Program-made: the position numbers and the translations under genes | The notes under the pieces: model-generated | Told to the model about the DNA's origin: nothing | The model's database searches: none | The model's input: the letters and a program-made list of their open reading frames with translations, nothing else | Assembly: GCF_030272615.1 (NCBI RefSeq) | Contig: NC_081415.1 | Location: 194,168,695-194,232,694, forward strand | Reading direction: 5' to 3' | Length of the DNA stretch: 64,000 nt | Origin: Cryptomeria japonica | Lineage: Eukaryota; Streptophyta; Pinopsida; Cupressales; Cupressaceae | In this document: piece after piece, positions 33,830-45,619 of the stretch | Layout: the number at the start of each line of letters is the position of its first letter | How positions within the stretch are numbered: position 1 is the stretch's first letter

Positions 33830-35278
33830 TGTATGTCAAAAATGTGGTATCAACCTGCAAGAGGAGAAAACAATTCAAACACACACATGAAACATTGCAT
33901 TAGAGGTTAGAAATCCAATCAAAGCAAGTTAAAAAGAATCTAAACTCTTTAATATCGTTCCATGCTCCTCTATCTCCAAGGATCTTCAAGATTCAAGGTG
34001 GCTCTCAGCTTGGAAGAGCACTTGATTCTTTAGGATGACAACCTAAAGAACGAGATTAAAATGATTCTAAGATCTAAATGGAATGCAACCAAGATCCTAG
34101 TGATGATTTATAAATGAAACTAGATGATGATAGGATGCAAGATATTGATATGAAGCTTGAACTAGTATGAAAATGATACTAAGATGAAGCTAACATGATA
34201 TATCTAAGATTGGAATGCTATCAAAATGATCTAACATGCTATTCTATCAAAGAGAGATAATATGCTTAATATTATGAGACTATAAGTTTGATGCACAAAG
34301 ACTTGATTTTTTTGAAGAAGGAATGGGCTCTACTTATAAGGAAAACAAGGCAATGGATGGTCAAGATTGGATAATCTTAACAAGGGCCAAGATTGAAAGT
34401 TGGGAATCCATGTTTGCATTTGGCACCAATGAAATGGTGACAAATGTCAACATAAGATTGGTTGAGAAAAGGGGTTGGAGACATTAAATGCCTGAGAAGA
34501 CCTCATGGTTATCTAGAGGGTAAGGGTCAAGCTTAAGTTAAGATTACCCATTGGATTAAGAGTTAATCCAAGGATAAACTCTTGTGCAAATGATTAAGAG
34601 ATAATCATGGTCAAAGCATTAAAGGCTTGATGAGACCCTTGGGTTGGATGAAGGTTAAGTTAGGCAAAAAGTCTCTAACCATGTAAGAGGGTTGAATTAA
34701 CCATTAATGGTTTGGGAGACTTTGGGGATATTAAGTGGTTGAAGATTTGAAGCCTTTAATGGTTATTAAAGACTTTAAGGGTTAGAGAAGTGACTTCCCT
34801 TTGTTTAGGGATGTGACAAAGTTTAGAAGATGGGTTAGGCTAATTAGAAGCGATTAGAAGAGTCTAGAAGAAATTAGAAATAGGTTTAGGAAGGCAAGTG
34901 GGAGATGTAGGAGAATGCAAGTGGATGGAGGGATAATAGGATTTTAATTGAAATAAAGTTAATTTAATTCAATTTGGTTGCAACTTGCATTTGTAGGATT
35001 TTGCAAGTGGGGGGATTTATAAATAAATTTAGATTTATTTAAATGCAAATGAGATTTTAATTAAATGTAGATTTAATTAAAATGGGAAAGGGGATAAATT
35101 GATATCTTTAATTAAATGTAAATTTAATTAAAATGGCTAGAGGGAGGGTATTTAGTTAAATGGCTTAGATAGAAAAAGGGTATATTAATTAAATCTTAAT
35201 TTAATTAATAGGAAGAATTAAGAATAATTAAATGAATAAAATTCACTTAATTCATTGTGCAACTTTTAGGTGTCTACA
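33830..35278 (+). repeat. 5' LTR of the LARD-like element
   Basis: This LTR is 1449 bp. A TATA-like TTATAAGG lies near 34336. Its 3' third is a series of AATTAAAT palindromic words. A diverged relative is the minus-strand solo LTR at 23474-24895. Confidence 0.9.
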
Positions 35279-35699
35279 TTTTGCCCCTCTTTGAGTTAAC
35301 GTGTGATCACATGTTGATTCAAAGAAAATCTATTGGATATGATGTCAAAATTTGATCGATATGATGTTGTGGTTATGAAGAATTGATTTGATATGAAAAG
35401 TCGATATGATGCCTCAGATTTGATGAATGATATTAATGATTCTCTAGATATGAAGAATTGTTTTGATATGAAAAGTCGATATGATGCCTCAGATTTGATG
35501 AATGATATCAATATGAAATTGATGTCAATATTTGATATGATAATGCCCCCTCGGGAGATCATTCGTGCACACAAGGCATGAATGATCTCTCAAAAGAAGA
35601 AGAATGTTGTTTGAAAGATAGAAGAGTAGATAGTGATGGCATGCATGGGTTTGATAAGATTGATTAGATTGATTGGATTGAGATTAAGATTGATTAGAT

Positions 35700-36215
35700 T
35701 AAGATCAAGTCTGGTTTCAGGTATGAGACCTCCTGTATAAGACATGGATGATTGAGTGTCTGGTTTCAGGAATGATACCACCTATATAAGATATGGATGA
35801 TTGAGCGTCTGGTTTCAGGAATGATACCGCCTATATAAGATATGGATGATTGAGCGTCTAGTGTCAGGAATGATACTGCCTGTATAAGATATGGATGATT
35901 GAGTGTCTGGTTTCAGGAATGATACTGCCTATATAAGACATGGATGATCGAGTGTTTGGTTCAGGAACGATATATCCTGTATAAGACCGATCCAAACACC
36001 TGGTTTCAGGAACGATATATCCTGTATAAGAGCTGATCAAAACATCTAGTTTTAGGAATGATATATCCTGTATTAGAGCTGATCAAAACATCTGGTTTCA
36101 GGAATGCTATATCCTATATAAGAGCTGATCAAAACATCTAGTTTCAGGAACGATATATCCTGTATAAGAGCTGATCAAAACATCTAGTTTCAGGAATGAT
36201 ATATCTTGTATAAGA
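35700..36215 (+). repeat. Tandem array, units of about 46-49 bp with TATATAAGA
   Basis: About ten units share CTGGTTTCAGGAATGATA and (C/T)CTATATAAGA. The first half has a 49-bp period with ATGGATGATTGAG spacers, the second half about 46 bp with GCTGATCAAAACAT spacers. Related units return at 37690-37950. No coding role is seen. Confidence 0.85.
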
Positions 36216-36450
36216 CATGATAGAAGATAGTTTGGAAGAATGATAGAAGATAGTTTGGAAGAATGATGAAGATAGTTTAGAAGAATGACGAAGATAGTTT
36301 AGAAGAATGATAGAAGATAGGTTGGAAGAATGATGAAGATAGTTTGGAAGAATGATAGAAGATAGGTTGGAAGAATGATGAAGATAGTTTAGAAGAATGA
36401 TAGAAGATAGGTTGGAAGAATGATGAAGATAGTTTGGAAGAATGATGAAG
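36216..36450 (+). repeat. Purine-rich array of about 23-bp units
   Basis: Units of the form GAAGATAGTTTGGAAGAATGAT are repeated about ten times with A/G exchanges. The open frames on the minus strand here (Ser/His/Leu strings) follow from the repeat. Confidence 0.85.
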
Positions 36451-37689
36451 ATGGTGCGATAGATATGCATGTGGGGGATGCAATGATGAATGACGAATGA
36501 TATGGATTATGTTTCGATCTGAGATTTTATGAGGATGATTTGATGCTTAGATAATAATGCTCTTGATGTTGATTATGTTGTGAATGTATGATTGATGATA
36601 AGAAAAATGTGATGATGCATTGCTTTGATTTATGAGATGTGAGATGTATCTTGAAAATGAGATGTATGATAATGATAATGATGTGAAAATAAATGAAAGA
36701 TTAAAATGATATGCAACTTAATGCAAGATTAAGATGATAATGATGTGCAGCTAATGCAAAGCTTAATATGCATTCTCATTCTCAATGTTGCCATCTATTG
36801 TGATCAAAGTGCCAGTGCTTCCTTTGTTTTCATCATCGAGCCTTGATTTGTTGAAAGTTGATACAAACATCATGGTATAATTGAACCATAATGACCTGAG
36901 TATAGCTTACATGGATTTTGATATTGCAAGATGACACAAGCATCGAGGTATAATTGAACCAAGATGACCTGAGTGTTGCTTGCGTAAACAGACAAGAGTT
37001 AACCTTTGTCCCATACAAATCTGAAATGCCCTTAGCGATATGCCACCTGATTGCTTCATAGGACAAATTTGCATGGAAAAAGACTTCACTCATAGATAGA
37101 AGACAAATAAAACATCACATTCCTTCCTTGCTTCTCTAGTCGTAAGACATCCTTGAGTCACTTAGGAGATATGATAAGCAAAAATTAACAACCATAAGTA
37201 AGCATGCATGATATTTGGGATGTATTCTTGTCAATTAAAACATCTTGCAAATAGATTTTTGTTTAGTTGAAATCAGTTCAAGTCTGATGTTTAGCCTTCT
37301 TGCATTGTCATTTGTCATTTGTTAGTTGTTTTGATCCTTATTGTCTTGCTACGTTTTTGGTCTGATGTTGAAAATCTTGAAGGCGAGCGAGGTCAGGATT
37401 TTTGCCCCTTGTTGTTGATACTACTTTGATATGGATATGTACACTGATCACCAAGCCATGGTGGGATATTATTTGGATAATTGTTTCAGATAAACTAAGG
37501 ACAGTGACTACGCTAAGTATGTCCAGGATTGATAAGCATTTGTGAATTTCTGGTGATGCCTCAGATGGGTGGATATGATATGTACAATATGATTTGTGAA
37601 ACATGTATTTCCATCAATTGATAAAGATAAGGCTAACTATAATAAAATCCAGCAGTCATACTAATTGATGTCATTGTTATGATTTGGTC

Positions 37690-37950
37690 GATGATTGATA
37701 AGAATGTCTAGTTTCAAAGAGTGAGTACCCCGTATAAGACCAATCTATCTGGTTTCGAGTGTACCTATCCTTGTATAAGACATGTTGATGTTGATGTTGA
37801 TAGATGGATTGATTATCAAGACTTGATGATTGATAGGAATGTTTGGTTTCAAAGAGTGAGTACCCCGTATAAGACCGATCTGTCTGGTTTCGAGTGTACC
37901 TATCCCTATATAAGACATGTTTGATGTTGATGTTGATTTCAAGTAATGAA
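37690..37950 (+). repeat. Two-copy repeat related to the 35.7-kb array
   Basis: A unit of roughly 135 bp beginning TTGATAAGAATGTCTAGTTTC recurs once. Each copy contains two CCxxxTATAAGAC words like those at 35700-36215, so the interior grew by repeated duplication of the same word. Confidence 0.75.
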
Positions 37951-38090
37951 TTGATTAACAAGACATGTGATAAGTTTGATTACAGACTTTGAGAGTTTTC
38001 CTGTTGTTGATCTGATTTGATGGATGGTCCATGTGTTCATGCTTTGATTTTTTATTATTATTTTTTTTGATTTTGTCAATTTTTAGTTTT

Positions 38091-38170
38091 TGGATATTTT
38101 GATTTTTTTGAGTTTTTGGATATTTTGATTTTTTTGAGTTTTTTGGATATTTTGATTTTTTTGAGTTTTT
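38091..38170 (+). repeat. T-rich 28-bp tandem repeat
   Basis: TTTTTGGATATTTTGATTTT recurs about three times with small length changes. Non-coding. Confidence 0.8.
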
Positions 38171-38383
38171 AGATTAGAAGAAAGATGTATTTGGTTGCCC
38201 CAATGTATATCAAGACAAGGAATGGATGAATGGATGATTGAACCATTTAGGTGGAAATAGATTTGTTGTCCATAGTTTTGATCAAGATCAAGGATGAAAA
38301 AGGGGATATGGATAGAGATAGGATATAGATAGCACTGGATGATGGAAGCAATGAATAGATAGGATAGATAGATATGAATTAGA

Positions 38384-38750
38384 GTGAAGCAAGATTGTAG
38401 AAAGAATTGGATGATAGAAGAAATGAATAGATAGGATAAGGGATATGGATTAGAGTGAAGCAAGATTGTAGAAAGAATTGAATGATAGAAGAAATGAATA
38501 GATAGGATAAGGGATATGGATTAGAGTGAAGCAAGATTGTAGAAAGAATTGAATGATAGAAGAAATGAATAGATAGGATAAGGGATATGGATTAGAGTGA
38601 AGCAAGATTGTAGAAAGAATTGGATGATAGAAGAAATGAATAGATAGGATAAGGGATATGGATTAGAGTGAAGCAAGATTGTAGAAAGAATTGGATGATA
38701 GAAGAAATGAATAGATAGGATAAGGGATATGGATTAGAGGATATGGATGA
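38384..38750 (+). repeat. 71-bp tandem repeat, five copies
   Basis: GTGAAGCAAGATTGTAGAAA starts units at 38384, 38455, 38526, 38597 and 38668, each exactly 71 bp apart. A diverged partial unit follows at 38752. Copies are nearly identical, which suggests recent expansion. The period is not a multiple of three, so it is not coding. Confidence 0.92.
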
Positions 38751-39643
38751 GGTGAAGCAAGATTATAGATAATGATGAAGTTAGATAGGGTAATGGATAT
38801 TGGAGGAAGGATAATGGGAGATATGGTAAGAAGAATAGAGTGGATGAAATTTGCCCCCAAGCATAGAGGTTTCCATTTGCAAAGAGGTGATATGTAAGAT
38901 TGTCACAGTAGTTAGCACCACCTGAATAAGTGTTTATGAACTTTTCAAAGATAGAGACCCAACCCACACTTAGAACCTCTGGAAATTTCAACTGAACATT
39001 TCTAGCAACTAGGAAGCAGACTCAAAAGGGAATAAGAATCCCAAATTGGATCAAGGTACTTAGTTCTTTGATTACCCATGTGTGTGCAAGTGAGTTCCTT
39101 CTGGCTCATATGATCATTGCAATCTTCAAAATCCAGCATGGCTAGCTACATGAGTTACCTTGACTTCAAAAGCATCCTGGATAGAGCCTCGCTGCCAGTG
39201 AGCGTCCATAGCCCCGACGAGGTTATCGCTGTAATCTCACAAATATTGCTCCATTGCCAGCCAGGCGTCCATAGCCCCGATGGAGTTACTTGCATGTTCC
39301 CATAGCCAATCATTTTGATATTGGATTTCATTGCATTTTGCTTTTCTTGATATTCATTTTCTTGCTCATCCTTTTGATATTTCTTTTTGTTCTTTATTTT
39401 TCTTGCATTGGCTTGTAAGTGATGAAACTTACATGGGTTTGATAATTACAGTGGCGCTGAAGCAAGATTTTAGATTTTTCACTAGCCATGTCTTCAATTT
39501 AAGAGATCACAATGATTTAGAGCAATCGATTAAGTGTATGGGATATAGTAATCAGAAGATGTCAGTACCAAGATACGATAAGTGGTTCTTTTCTAGATTG
39601 AGTGTGTATCCCAACCAAAAGAAATTGTTAAAGAGGAACAACC

Positions 39644-40627
39644 TCAGATTCTGAAGCATTTCAAGAATAGATATCTAGGAAAAGGACTGAACATGAGATT
39701 CAAGCATGGGCAAGTATGTGACAAAATGACACAAACACCTATCTCATAGATGAAATATTTTATGCGAAGGATTGAATGAAAGGGGTGGAAGGATAGAAAA
39801 GAGATGTTGGATAATAGATAGAATGTTTGAAGATTTGTGCAAGGATAGATAGAAATGTATTCAAGATGATTGTTGGTACTTGAGAAGTGATGAAGAGATG
39901 GAGGAAAATTGAATTTTGGGACATAAGGACCCAAAATAGATAGAGAAAATGATAGAAGAATAGTTTTGGAAAGATGTTTAGATAGAGGGTTGAAAGAATT
40001 TCAAAGATGTGCTCCTCGTTGATCTTTCTTATGGATCATTTGAGGTGATGGATTGGTGGATGGAGGGAAGTAAGGACCCAAGATGGATGAAAGGGATGGA
40101 GAGTTTGATTGTGGAATGAAAGGACCTAAGATAGATTTAGAAGAAGAAGAGTTTGACTTTGGAATGAAAGGACCTAAGATAGATTTGAAGGATGAAGAGA
40201 TTGACTTTGGAATGAAAGGACCTAAGATAGATTTGGAGGATGAAGAGATTGACTTTGGAATGAAAGGACCTAAGATAGATTTGGAGGATGAAGAGATTCC
40301 TTGATCTTGATCTTGACTTGGAGTAGGATCATTCGAGTTTGTGCTTTTCTCTTGATTTTGAATTAGAATAATGGAGGATATGGAAGGAATATCATGATTT
40401 TTCTTAAGAGATGGATGTTGAATAGGACTCTGCTCTTGAGATGAAAGAGGGTCATCGTGGATGGAATACCAAAATTTTAGGGGATCATCATATGATTCTT
40501 GATAGGTGGGATCTTGATAAAAAATGGGATTAGATTGGAGAGCCATGATATCATGATCTTGATTTATGCTAGGATGCATTTCCTTTGACTGAGTTTCATT
40601 TTTCTCGGTTTGATGATGAATGGTCAT
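39644..40627 (-). pseudogene. Antisense Ser/Pro-rich ORF with 16-residue repeats
   Basis: A minus-strand frame of 208 codons (40627-40001) continues in the same phase past one TGA to 39644. Residues about 120-190 are four to five copies of a 16-residue unit of the type SSSSKSILGPFIPKSI, and SILGPYVPK recurs beyond the stop. The N-terminal 110 residues are hydrophilic and rich in Gln, Asp and Pro. Antisense ORFs are known in the Tat lineage of plant Ty3 elements, but no pol is present here to support that link. I do not recognise the protein. It could be chance openness of a repeat, though the frame extends well beyond it. Confidence 0.4.
40098..40304. repeat. 48-bp tandem repeat open on both strands
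   Basis: GGAATGAAAGGACCTAAGAT starts units near 40113, 40161, 40209 and 40257. The period keeps both reading frames. The minus strand reads as the Ser-rich repeat above, and the plus strand as a 73-codon frame (40083-40304) of acidic GMKGPKIDLEDEEIDF units. Confidence 0.9.
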
Positions 40628-41228
40628 ACGAATGATAAAAGTTGATGTTTTTTATAGTTTGATGTAGAGAAATTTACTCATGTTGATAAGGGTCTTAGGA
40701 CTAGGTTGTCTGTTCTTTAACTTAGTTTTGTGATGAAGACTTGTTTGTCTCAAAATATGAGGAGTGGTCATACATGAATGATCAATGGTTTCCTTTGATG
40801 TTTGGATTGAGATACTTTGTTTGGAAACTTAAGTCTACTTTTATCAAATGAAGGTTTAGATGCCCCCTCATGACAAAGTGTGTCAAATGATATGGATAAA
40901 GTCTCCCGATATGGAAACTTGATTTGACAACTTAAGGTTTAAACTTGGTATGTTGTTTGATAGAATCCTTTAGATGATCGACCTTTTGATCAAGGTGATG
41001 ATAATACCTGATTTTGATAGGATAAAGTCTTATCTTTAGCTAGTTTTGGATTTGACAACTTTTGTTCTAAGATTGACTTGTTTGATTTGGAAATGATTTC
41101 TCTAGTGTTTTGATTTGATTTCTTGTGATCGCGTTTGATATTGGACCTGAAAGGATACTCAAGAAGTTTGATAAAATTTTCCAGAAAGGCTTGTTTTTCT
41201 CTCTGGTTTTCTGAGGTTTGACCATGCA

Positions 41229-41590
41229 CTAAGCTAGAGACTAGATGCGCTAAAAAATTCTCAACGTGCTAGAGAAAAGACTCCATGCGCTACATTGCCC
41301 CCTGATACGCGCTAACTGGTTTATTTTTCTTTTACCTTGGTTGAAAAAGGTCATGCACCAATATGGGTCACCAATGCGCTAACTTTTAAACCCTACGCGC
41401 TAAAGTTTGGCTTCCACATGCTAAGCTGATGCTTCAATGTGCTAAACTATTTCCAAAACGCGCTACTTGAAACTGCTAGAATTGGATTTCTATGAAGCGC
41501 TAATGTTAAGACTTAATGCGCTAAGATGAAGGTCTAATGTGCTAAAAGATAGTTCCGACACGCTAAGAAGTTGCTCTCATGCGCTAAACT
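41229..41590 (+). repeat. First cluster of the word TGCGCTAA
   Basis: About 16 copies of (A)(C/T)GCGCTA(A) or one-step variants are spaced about 15-40 bases apart, separated by unrelated short sequence. The variants are mostly CG changed to TG or CA. Confidence 0.85.
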
Positions 41591-43488
41591 GCCCTGATAT
41601 ATTTTGACTTGGTTGTTTTTCTGCGATTTTTAGAATTTTTTAACACTTGTGATTTTGATGGATGATTTCTTTTTGGATACTCAAGCTTACTAAGTCGAAT
41701 AGATAAAATCTTGATTACTTGGTTTGATATTCCCCTAATCTTGTTGGATGGAAGTCTTTCCGAAAGATAGTTGAAATGTTGATAACCATCTCAAAAGATG
41801 TTTTGTTGGATATGGAAATCTTCTCCACTTTATGATTTTTCCTTGCTTGAACTGACTTTTGAGTTTGATTGTTGGATACTTTGCAAGATATTTTAACATT
41901 TGTGACAAGAATACATAGCACACATGAAGATAATGATCATCCTAATGCTAAACATTGAATGTATGTTCTTTTGAGGATGTGTTCAAATCCTTGATGTTAT
42001 CACTGGTTTGATTTACAACAAAAGACACATCAGATAGACTCTTTATTCAAAGGTCATTGACAATATCATAGCCCACTAGTCTCGATACTCCGTCAGCTCA
42101 AACAACTTTGTCACCCCCTAGAGGGCGCCCATTTTTTTGCCTTTTGCCAAAAATTAACTCAAAGTGAATTGCTTCACAATTGAGTAGTTATCTTGGGAGA
42201 TATATGGTGAGTAATCTTAGGGGCGGATTCTTCCCCACCCTTGCACTACGATATTGTAAATGTTTGGCAACTGACTCGGTTCAAAGTTTCTAATTCTATG
42301 GTTCTTAATCAGGCTTCCTGTTTGGCCGTCAGTGATAAGCTCCCTCAGGAGGCTTCCCAACCTTTAGAACAAAGGCTTTACGTATCTCGAGGATACTAGG
42401 GGAAGGTTAATCACTGCGCGCAACCGTTGAAAAGGACTTTCATCACTTTTCACTTTTGATTATAGTGGGTTGGAACACTTGGCATCAAAGTCGTTCCCCA
42501 CTTAGGTCGTTCCATTCACACTGGCCATAAACAGCTTTAAGAGTTGATTCCAACTCCTCTGGAAGGCAGGCCTGCTAAAGGTTTTATGCTTGAAATACAG
42601 AAAGTTGTAAGAGTGGTCTGGATTTTTTATCACCCAGTTAAGGGGAGATCATATACCTTCCACTTTCAAGACAAGGCAAACAAGGTTCTTTTTAGCCTTC
42701 AAGATAATGATTTGCTAAGATCTATATGGAGATGTTGCTCCAACAAGCATGATGTTCTTTTTAACCTTTCATAGCAAAGTATGTATTTCCAAAACTTTTG
42801 TAAAACAAGCCTGGTCAACAAAGTAAATCGTGATGTTTGGTCAACAAAATTAAAGTCAATAGGAGAAAACTTTCCCTCTTTGCCTTGCACAAAATGAAGA
42901 TGAGGTTCTTTTACTTTGCAAAAAATGAAGTGAATCCTTTTAAACACCAAGGATGGTGAGGTTCTTTTTAAAACTTTTGCCAAAGTAAAGATTGTTTGTT
43001 CTTTTTACAGCTTCTGAAATGAAGTGTTTTTCCTCTAATCTTGCAAGAAAGCAAATATGAAGTTTGTTGTTCTTTTTACCTTGCAATAAAGAAAAGATGA
43101 AGTTTTATTTTAAAACACCAAAAAGGAAGGCATGAAGTTCATTTTATGCATCCAAATGAAATGATGAGGTTTATTTTAACTTTTGCCAAAAGGAGAGTGA
43201 GTTCATTTTAACCAACTTTTGTTGAAAGAAAGTAAAAAAAAGAAACTTAAAGCCTCTAAACTAACTCCTTCCCCTGCACAAAAAATATTAGAACCTGCAC
43301 ACAGTCAGTGATCAAATGTTAGTGTGGGCTTACACAAGCCTAAATTCTAATCTTGGTTACAAATTTTACAATCCTGATCCTGAAATGCCCTGAAATTTGA
43401 CTAAGTCTGAAATTTGGAAGATCTTCCAAAAACTAGATTTTGCATTATAACTCCTAGAGGCCCGAAACCCCTCTCAAACATCCTGACA
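41591..43488. other. LARD-like interior without genes
   Basis: No domain seen. 42110-42140 has a GC-rich passage with GAGGGCGCCC. 42880-43250 consists of loosely repeated phrases of TTTTACC/TTGCAAxAAA and GATGAAGTT. Short open frames have no motif. Confidence 0.4.
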
Positions 43489-43600
43489 ATATATATGGAA
43501 TATAACTTAAAGTATAAGTGACATTTCCTCTTCACTTTTCTCAAAGAGAAAAGTGAAGAGGAAATGTCACTTATACTTAAATGTTATATTCCATATATAT
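43489..43600. repeat. Long near-perfect foldback (about 54-bp arms, 3-nt loop)
   Basis: The left arm (43489-43542) and right arm (43546-43600) are reverse complements around the loop AAA. The inner 33 bp pairs perfectly (43510-43542 with 43546-43578), and the outer parts pair with one small bulge. The outermost ends are AT-rich (ATATATATGGAATATAA). As RNA this would form a stable hairpin, and as DNA a cruciform. It may be a foldback-type MITE, since no gene is inside. Confidence 0.92.
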
Positions 43601-43658
43601 TATGCCTCCCACAAGCCTAATTTTTGATTCTGCTACAAAATTTTGCCTCTGCCAGGTT

Positions 43659-44085
43659 TATGCGCTAAGAAATGATGTCTATGCGCTAAGAAAAAGGCCC
43701 TACGTGCTATTATGTTCCCCCAATACACTAAGCTATTTTCTCGATGCGCTATTCTATTTTTCTCTCACATTGATACCTACAAAAAACTGTTAGAAATATA
43801 ATGCGCTAAGGAAAAGACTTTACACGCCATAGAATAGACTGCACACGCTAAACAGTGAGTTGGATGCGCTATCTAACAGACTTGATGTGCCAAACTATTT
43901 TTTAGATGCACTACTCTATTTTTCTCTCACGTTGATACCTACAGGAAAAGATTAGTGGAGGTCATGCGCTAAAGAAAGGACTTCACGCGCTAGAGTATAG
44001 ACCACACACGCTAAACAGTAAGCGGGATGCACTATATTGTTAATCGGATGCGCCAGGGAATGTTTCCCACGCGCTGATTCCTATT
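43659..44085 (+). repeat. Second cluster of the word TGCGCTAA
   Basis: About 18 copies of the same word family as at 41229-41590. It includes two larger duplicated phrases with TCTATTTTTCTCTCAC and GATACCTACA, near 43744 and 43914. It ends shortly before the 3' LTR. Confidence 0.85.
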
Positions 44086-44164
44086 TCCCGCGGACCTGCA
44101 AAAGTGGTTAAATTCAAAAACCGATTTGATATATGGGGTCTAGCCACACGGTGGGTGCCAGAAA

Positions 44165-45614
44165 TGTATGTCAAAAATGTGGTATCAACCTGCAAGAGGA
44201 GAAAACAATTCAAACACACACATGAAACATTGCATTAGAGGTAAGAAATCCAAACAAAGCAAGTTAAAAAGAATCTAAACTCTTTAATATCGTTCCATGC
44301 TCCTCTATCTCCAAGGATCTTCAAGATTCAAAGTGGCTCTCAGCTTGGAAGAGCACTTGATTCTTTAGGATGACAACCTAAAGAACGAGATTAAAATGAT
44401 TCTAAGATCTAAATGGAATGCAACCAAGATCCTAGTGATGATTTAGATATGAAACTAGATGATGATAGGATGCAAGATATTGATATGAAGTTTGAACTAG
44501 TATGAAAATGATACTAAGATGAAGCTAACATGATATATCTAAGATTGGAATGCTATCAAAATGATCTAACATGCTATTCTATCAAAGAGAGATAATATGC
44601 TTAATATTATGAGACTATAAGTTTGATGCACAAAGACTTGATTTTTTTGAAGAAGGAATGGGCTCTATTTATAAGGAAAACAGGGCAATGGATGGTCAAG
44701 ATTGGATAATCTTAACAAGGGCCAAGATTGAAAGTTGGGAATCCATGTTTGCATTTGGCACCAATGAAATGGTGACAAATGTCAACATAAGATTGGTTGA
44801 GAAAAGGGGTTGGAGACATTAAATGCCTGAGAAGACCTCATGGTTATCTAGAGGGTAAGGGTCAAGCTTAAGTTAAGATTACCCATTGGATTAAGAGTTA
44901 ATCCAAGGATAAAATCTTGTGCAAATGATTAAGAGATAATCATGGTCAAAGCATTAAAGGCTTGATGAGACCCTTGGGTTGGATGAAGGTTAAGTTAGGC
45001 AAAAAGTCTCTAACCATGTAAGAGGGTTGAATTAACCATTAATGGTTTGGGAAACTTTGGGGATATTAAGTGGTTGAAGATTTGAAGCCTTTAATGGTTA
45101 TTAAAGACTTTAAGGGTTTGAGAAGTGACTTCCCTTTGTTTAGGGATGTGACAAAGTTTAGAAGATGGGTTAGGCTAATTAGAAGCGATTAGAAGAGTCT
45201 AGAAGAAATTAGAAATAGGTTTAGGAAGGCAAGTGGGAGATGTACGAGAATGCAAGTGGATGGAGGGATAATAGGATTTTAATTGAAATAAAGTTAATTT
45301 AATTCAATTTGGTTGCAACTTGCATTTGTAGGATTTTGCAAGTGGGGGGATTTATAAATAAATTTAGATTTATTTTAAATGCAAATGAGATTTTAATTAA
45401 ATGTAGATTTAATTAAAATGGGAAAGGGGATAAATTGACATCTTTAATTAAATGTAAATTTAATTAAAATGGCTAGAGGGAGGGTATTTAGTTAAATGGC
45501 TTAGATAGAAAAAGGGTATATTAATTAAATCTTAATTTAATTAATAGGAAGAATTAAGAATAATTAAATGAATAAAATTCACTTAATTCATTGTGCAACT
45601 TTTTGGTGTCTACA
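44165..45614 (+). repeat. 3' LTR of the LARD-like element
   Basis: This LTR is 1450 bp, about 1% different by eye from the 5' copy, and followed by the duplication CATTT. The sequence just before it (GTGGGTGCCAGAAA) would have to contain the polypurine tract, which is weak. Confidence 0.9.
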
Positions 45615-45619
45615 CATTT

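Larger units (their letters stand above)
33830..45614 (+). mobile_element. 11.8-kb LTR element without recognisable coding capacity (LARD-like), TSD CATTT
   Basis: LTRs at 33830-35278 and 44165-45614 start TGTATGTC and end GTCTACA, with a perfect duplication CATTT at 33825-33829 and 45615-45619. The LTRs differ at roughly 16 positions by eye (about 1%), the youngest pair in the window. The 8.9-kb interior has no gag, protease, integrase or polymerase motif. It is built of tandem arrays, an antisense Ser-rich ORF, a long foldback and two clusters of a CpG-containing word. The start of the interior (TTTTGCCCC) lacks a TGG, so I could not identify a primer-binding site. The name LARD-like (large non-autonomous LTR element) describes structure only. 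Confidence 0.85.

Noticed and set aside
36144-36483. Minus-strand proteins of repeated Ser/His/Leu/Ile
   Set aside because: They are translations of a short purine-rich repeat, open in more than one phase, without any other coding signal.
35700-38750. CRISPR-like array
   Set aside because: The repeats are head-to-tail units without unique spacers of constant length, in plant nuclear retrotransposon DNA.
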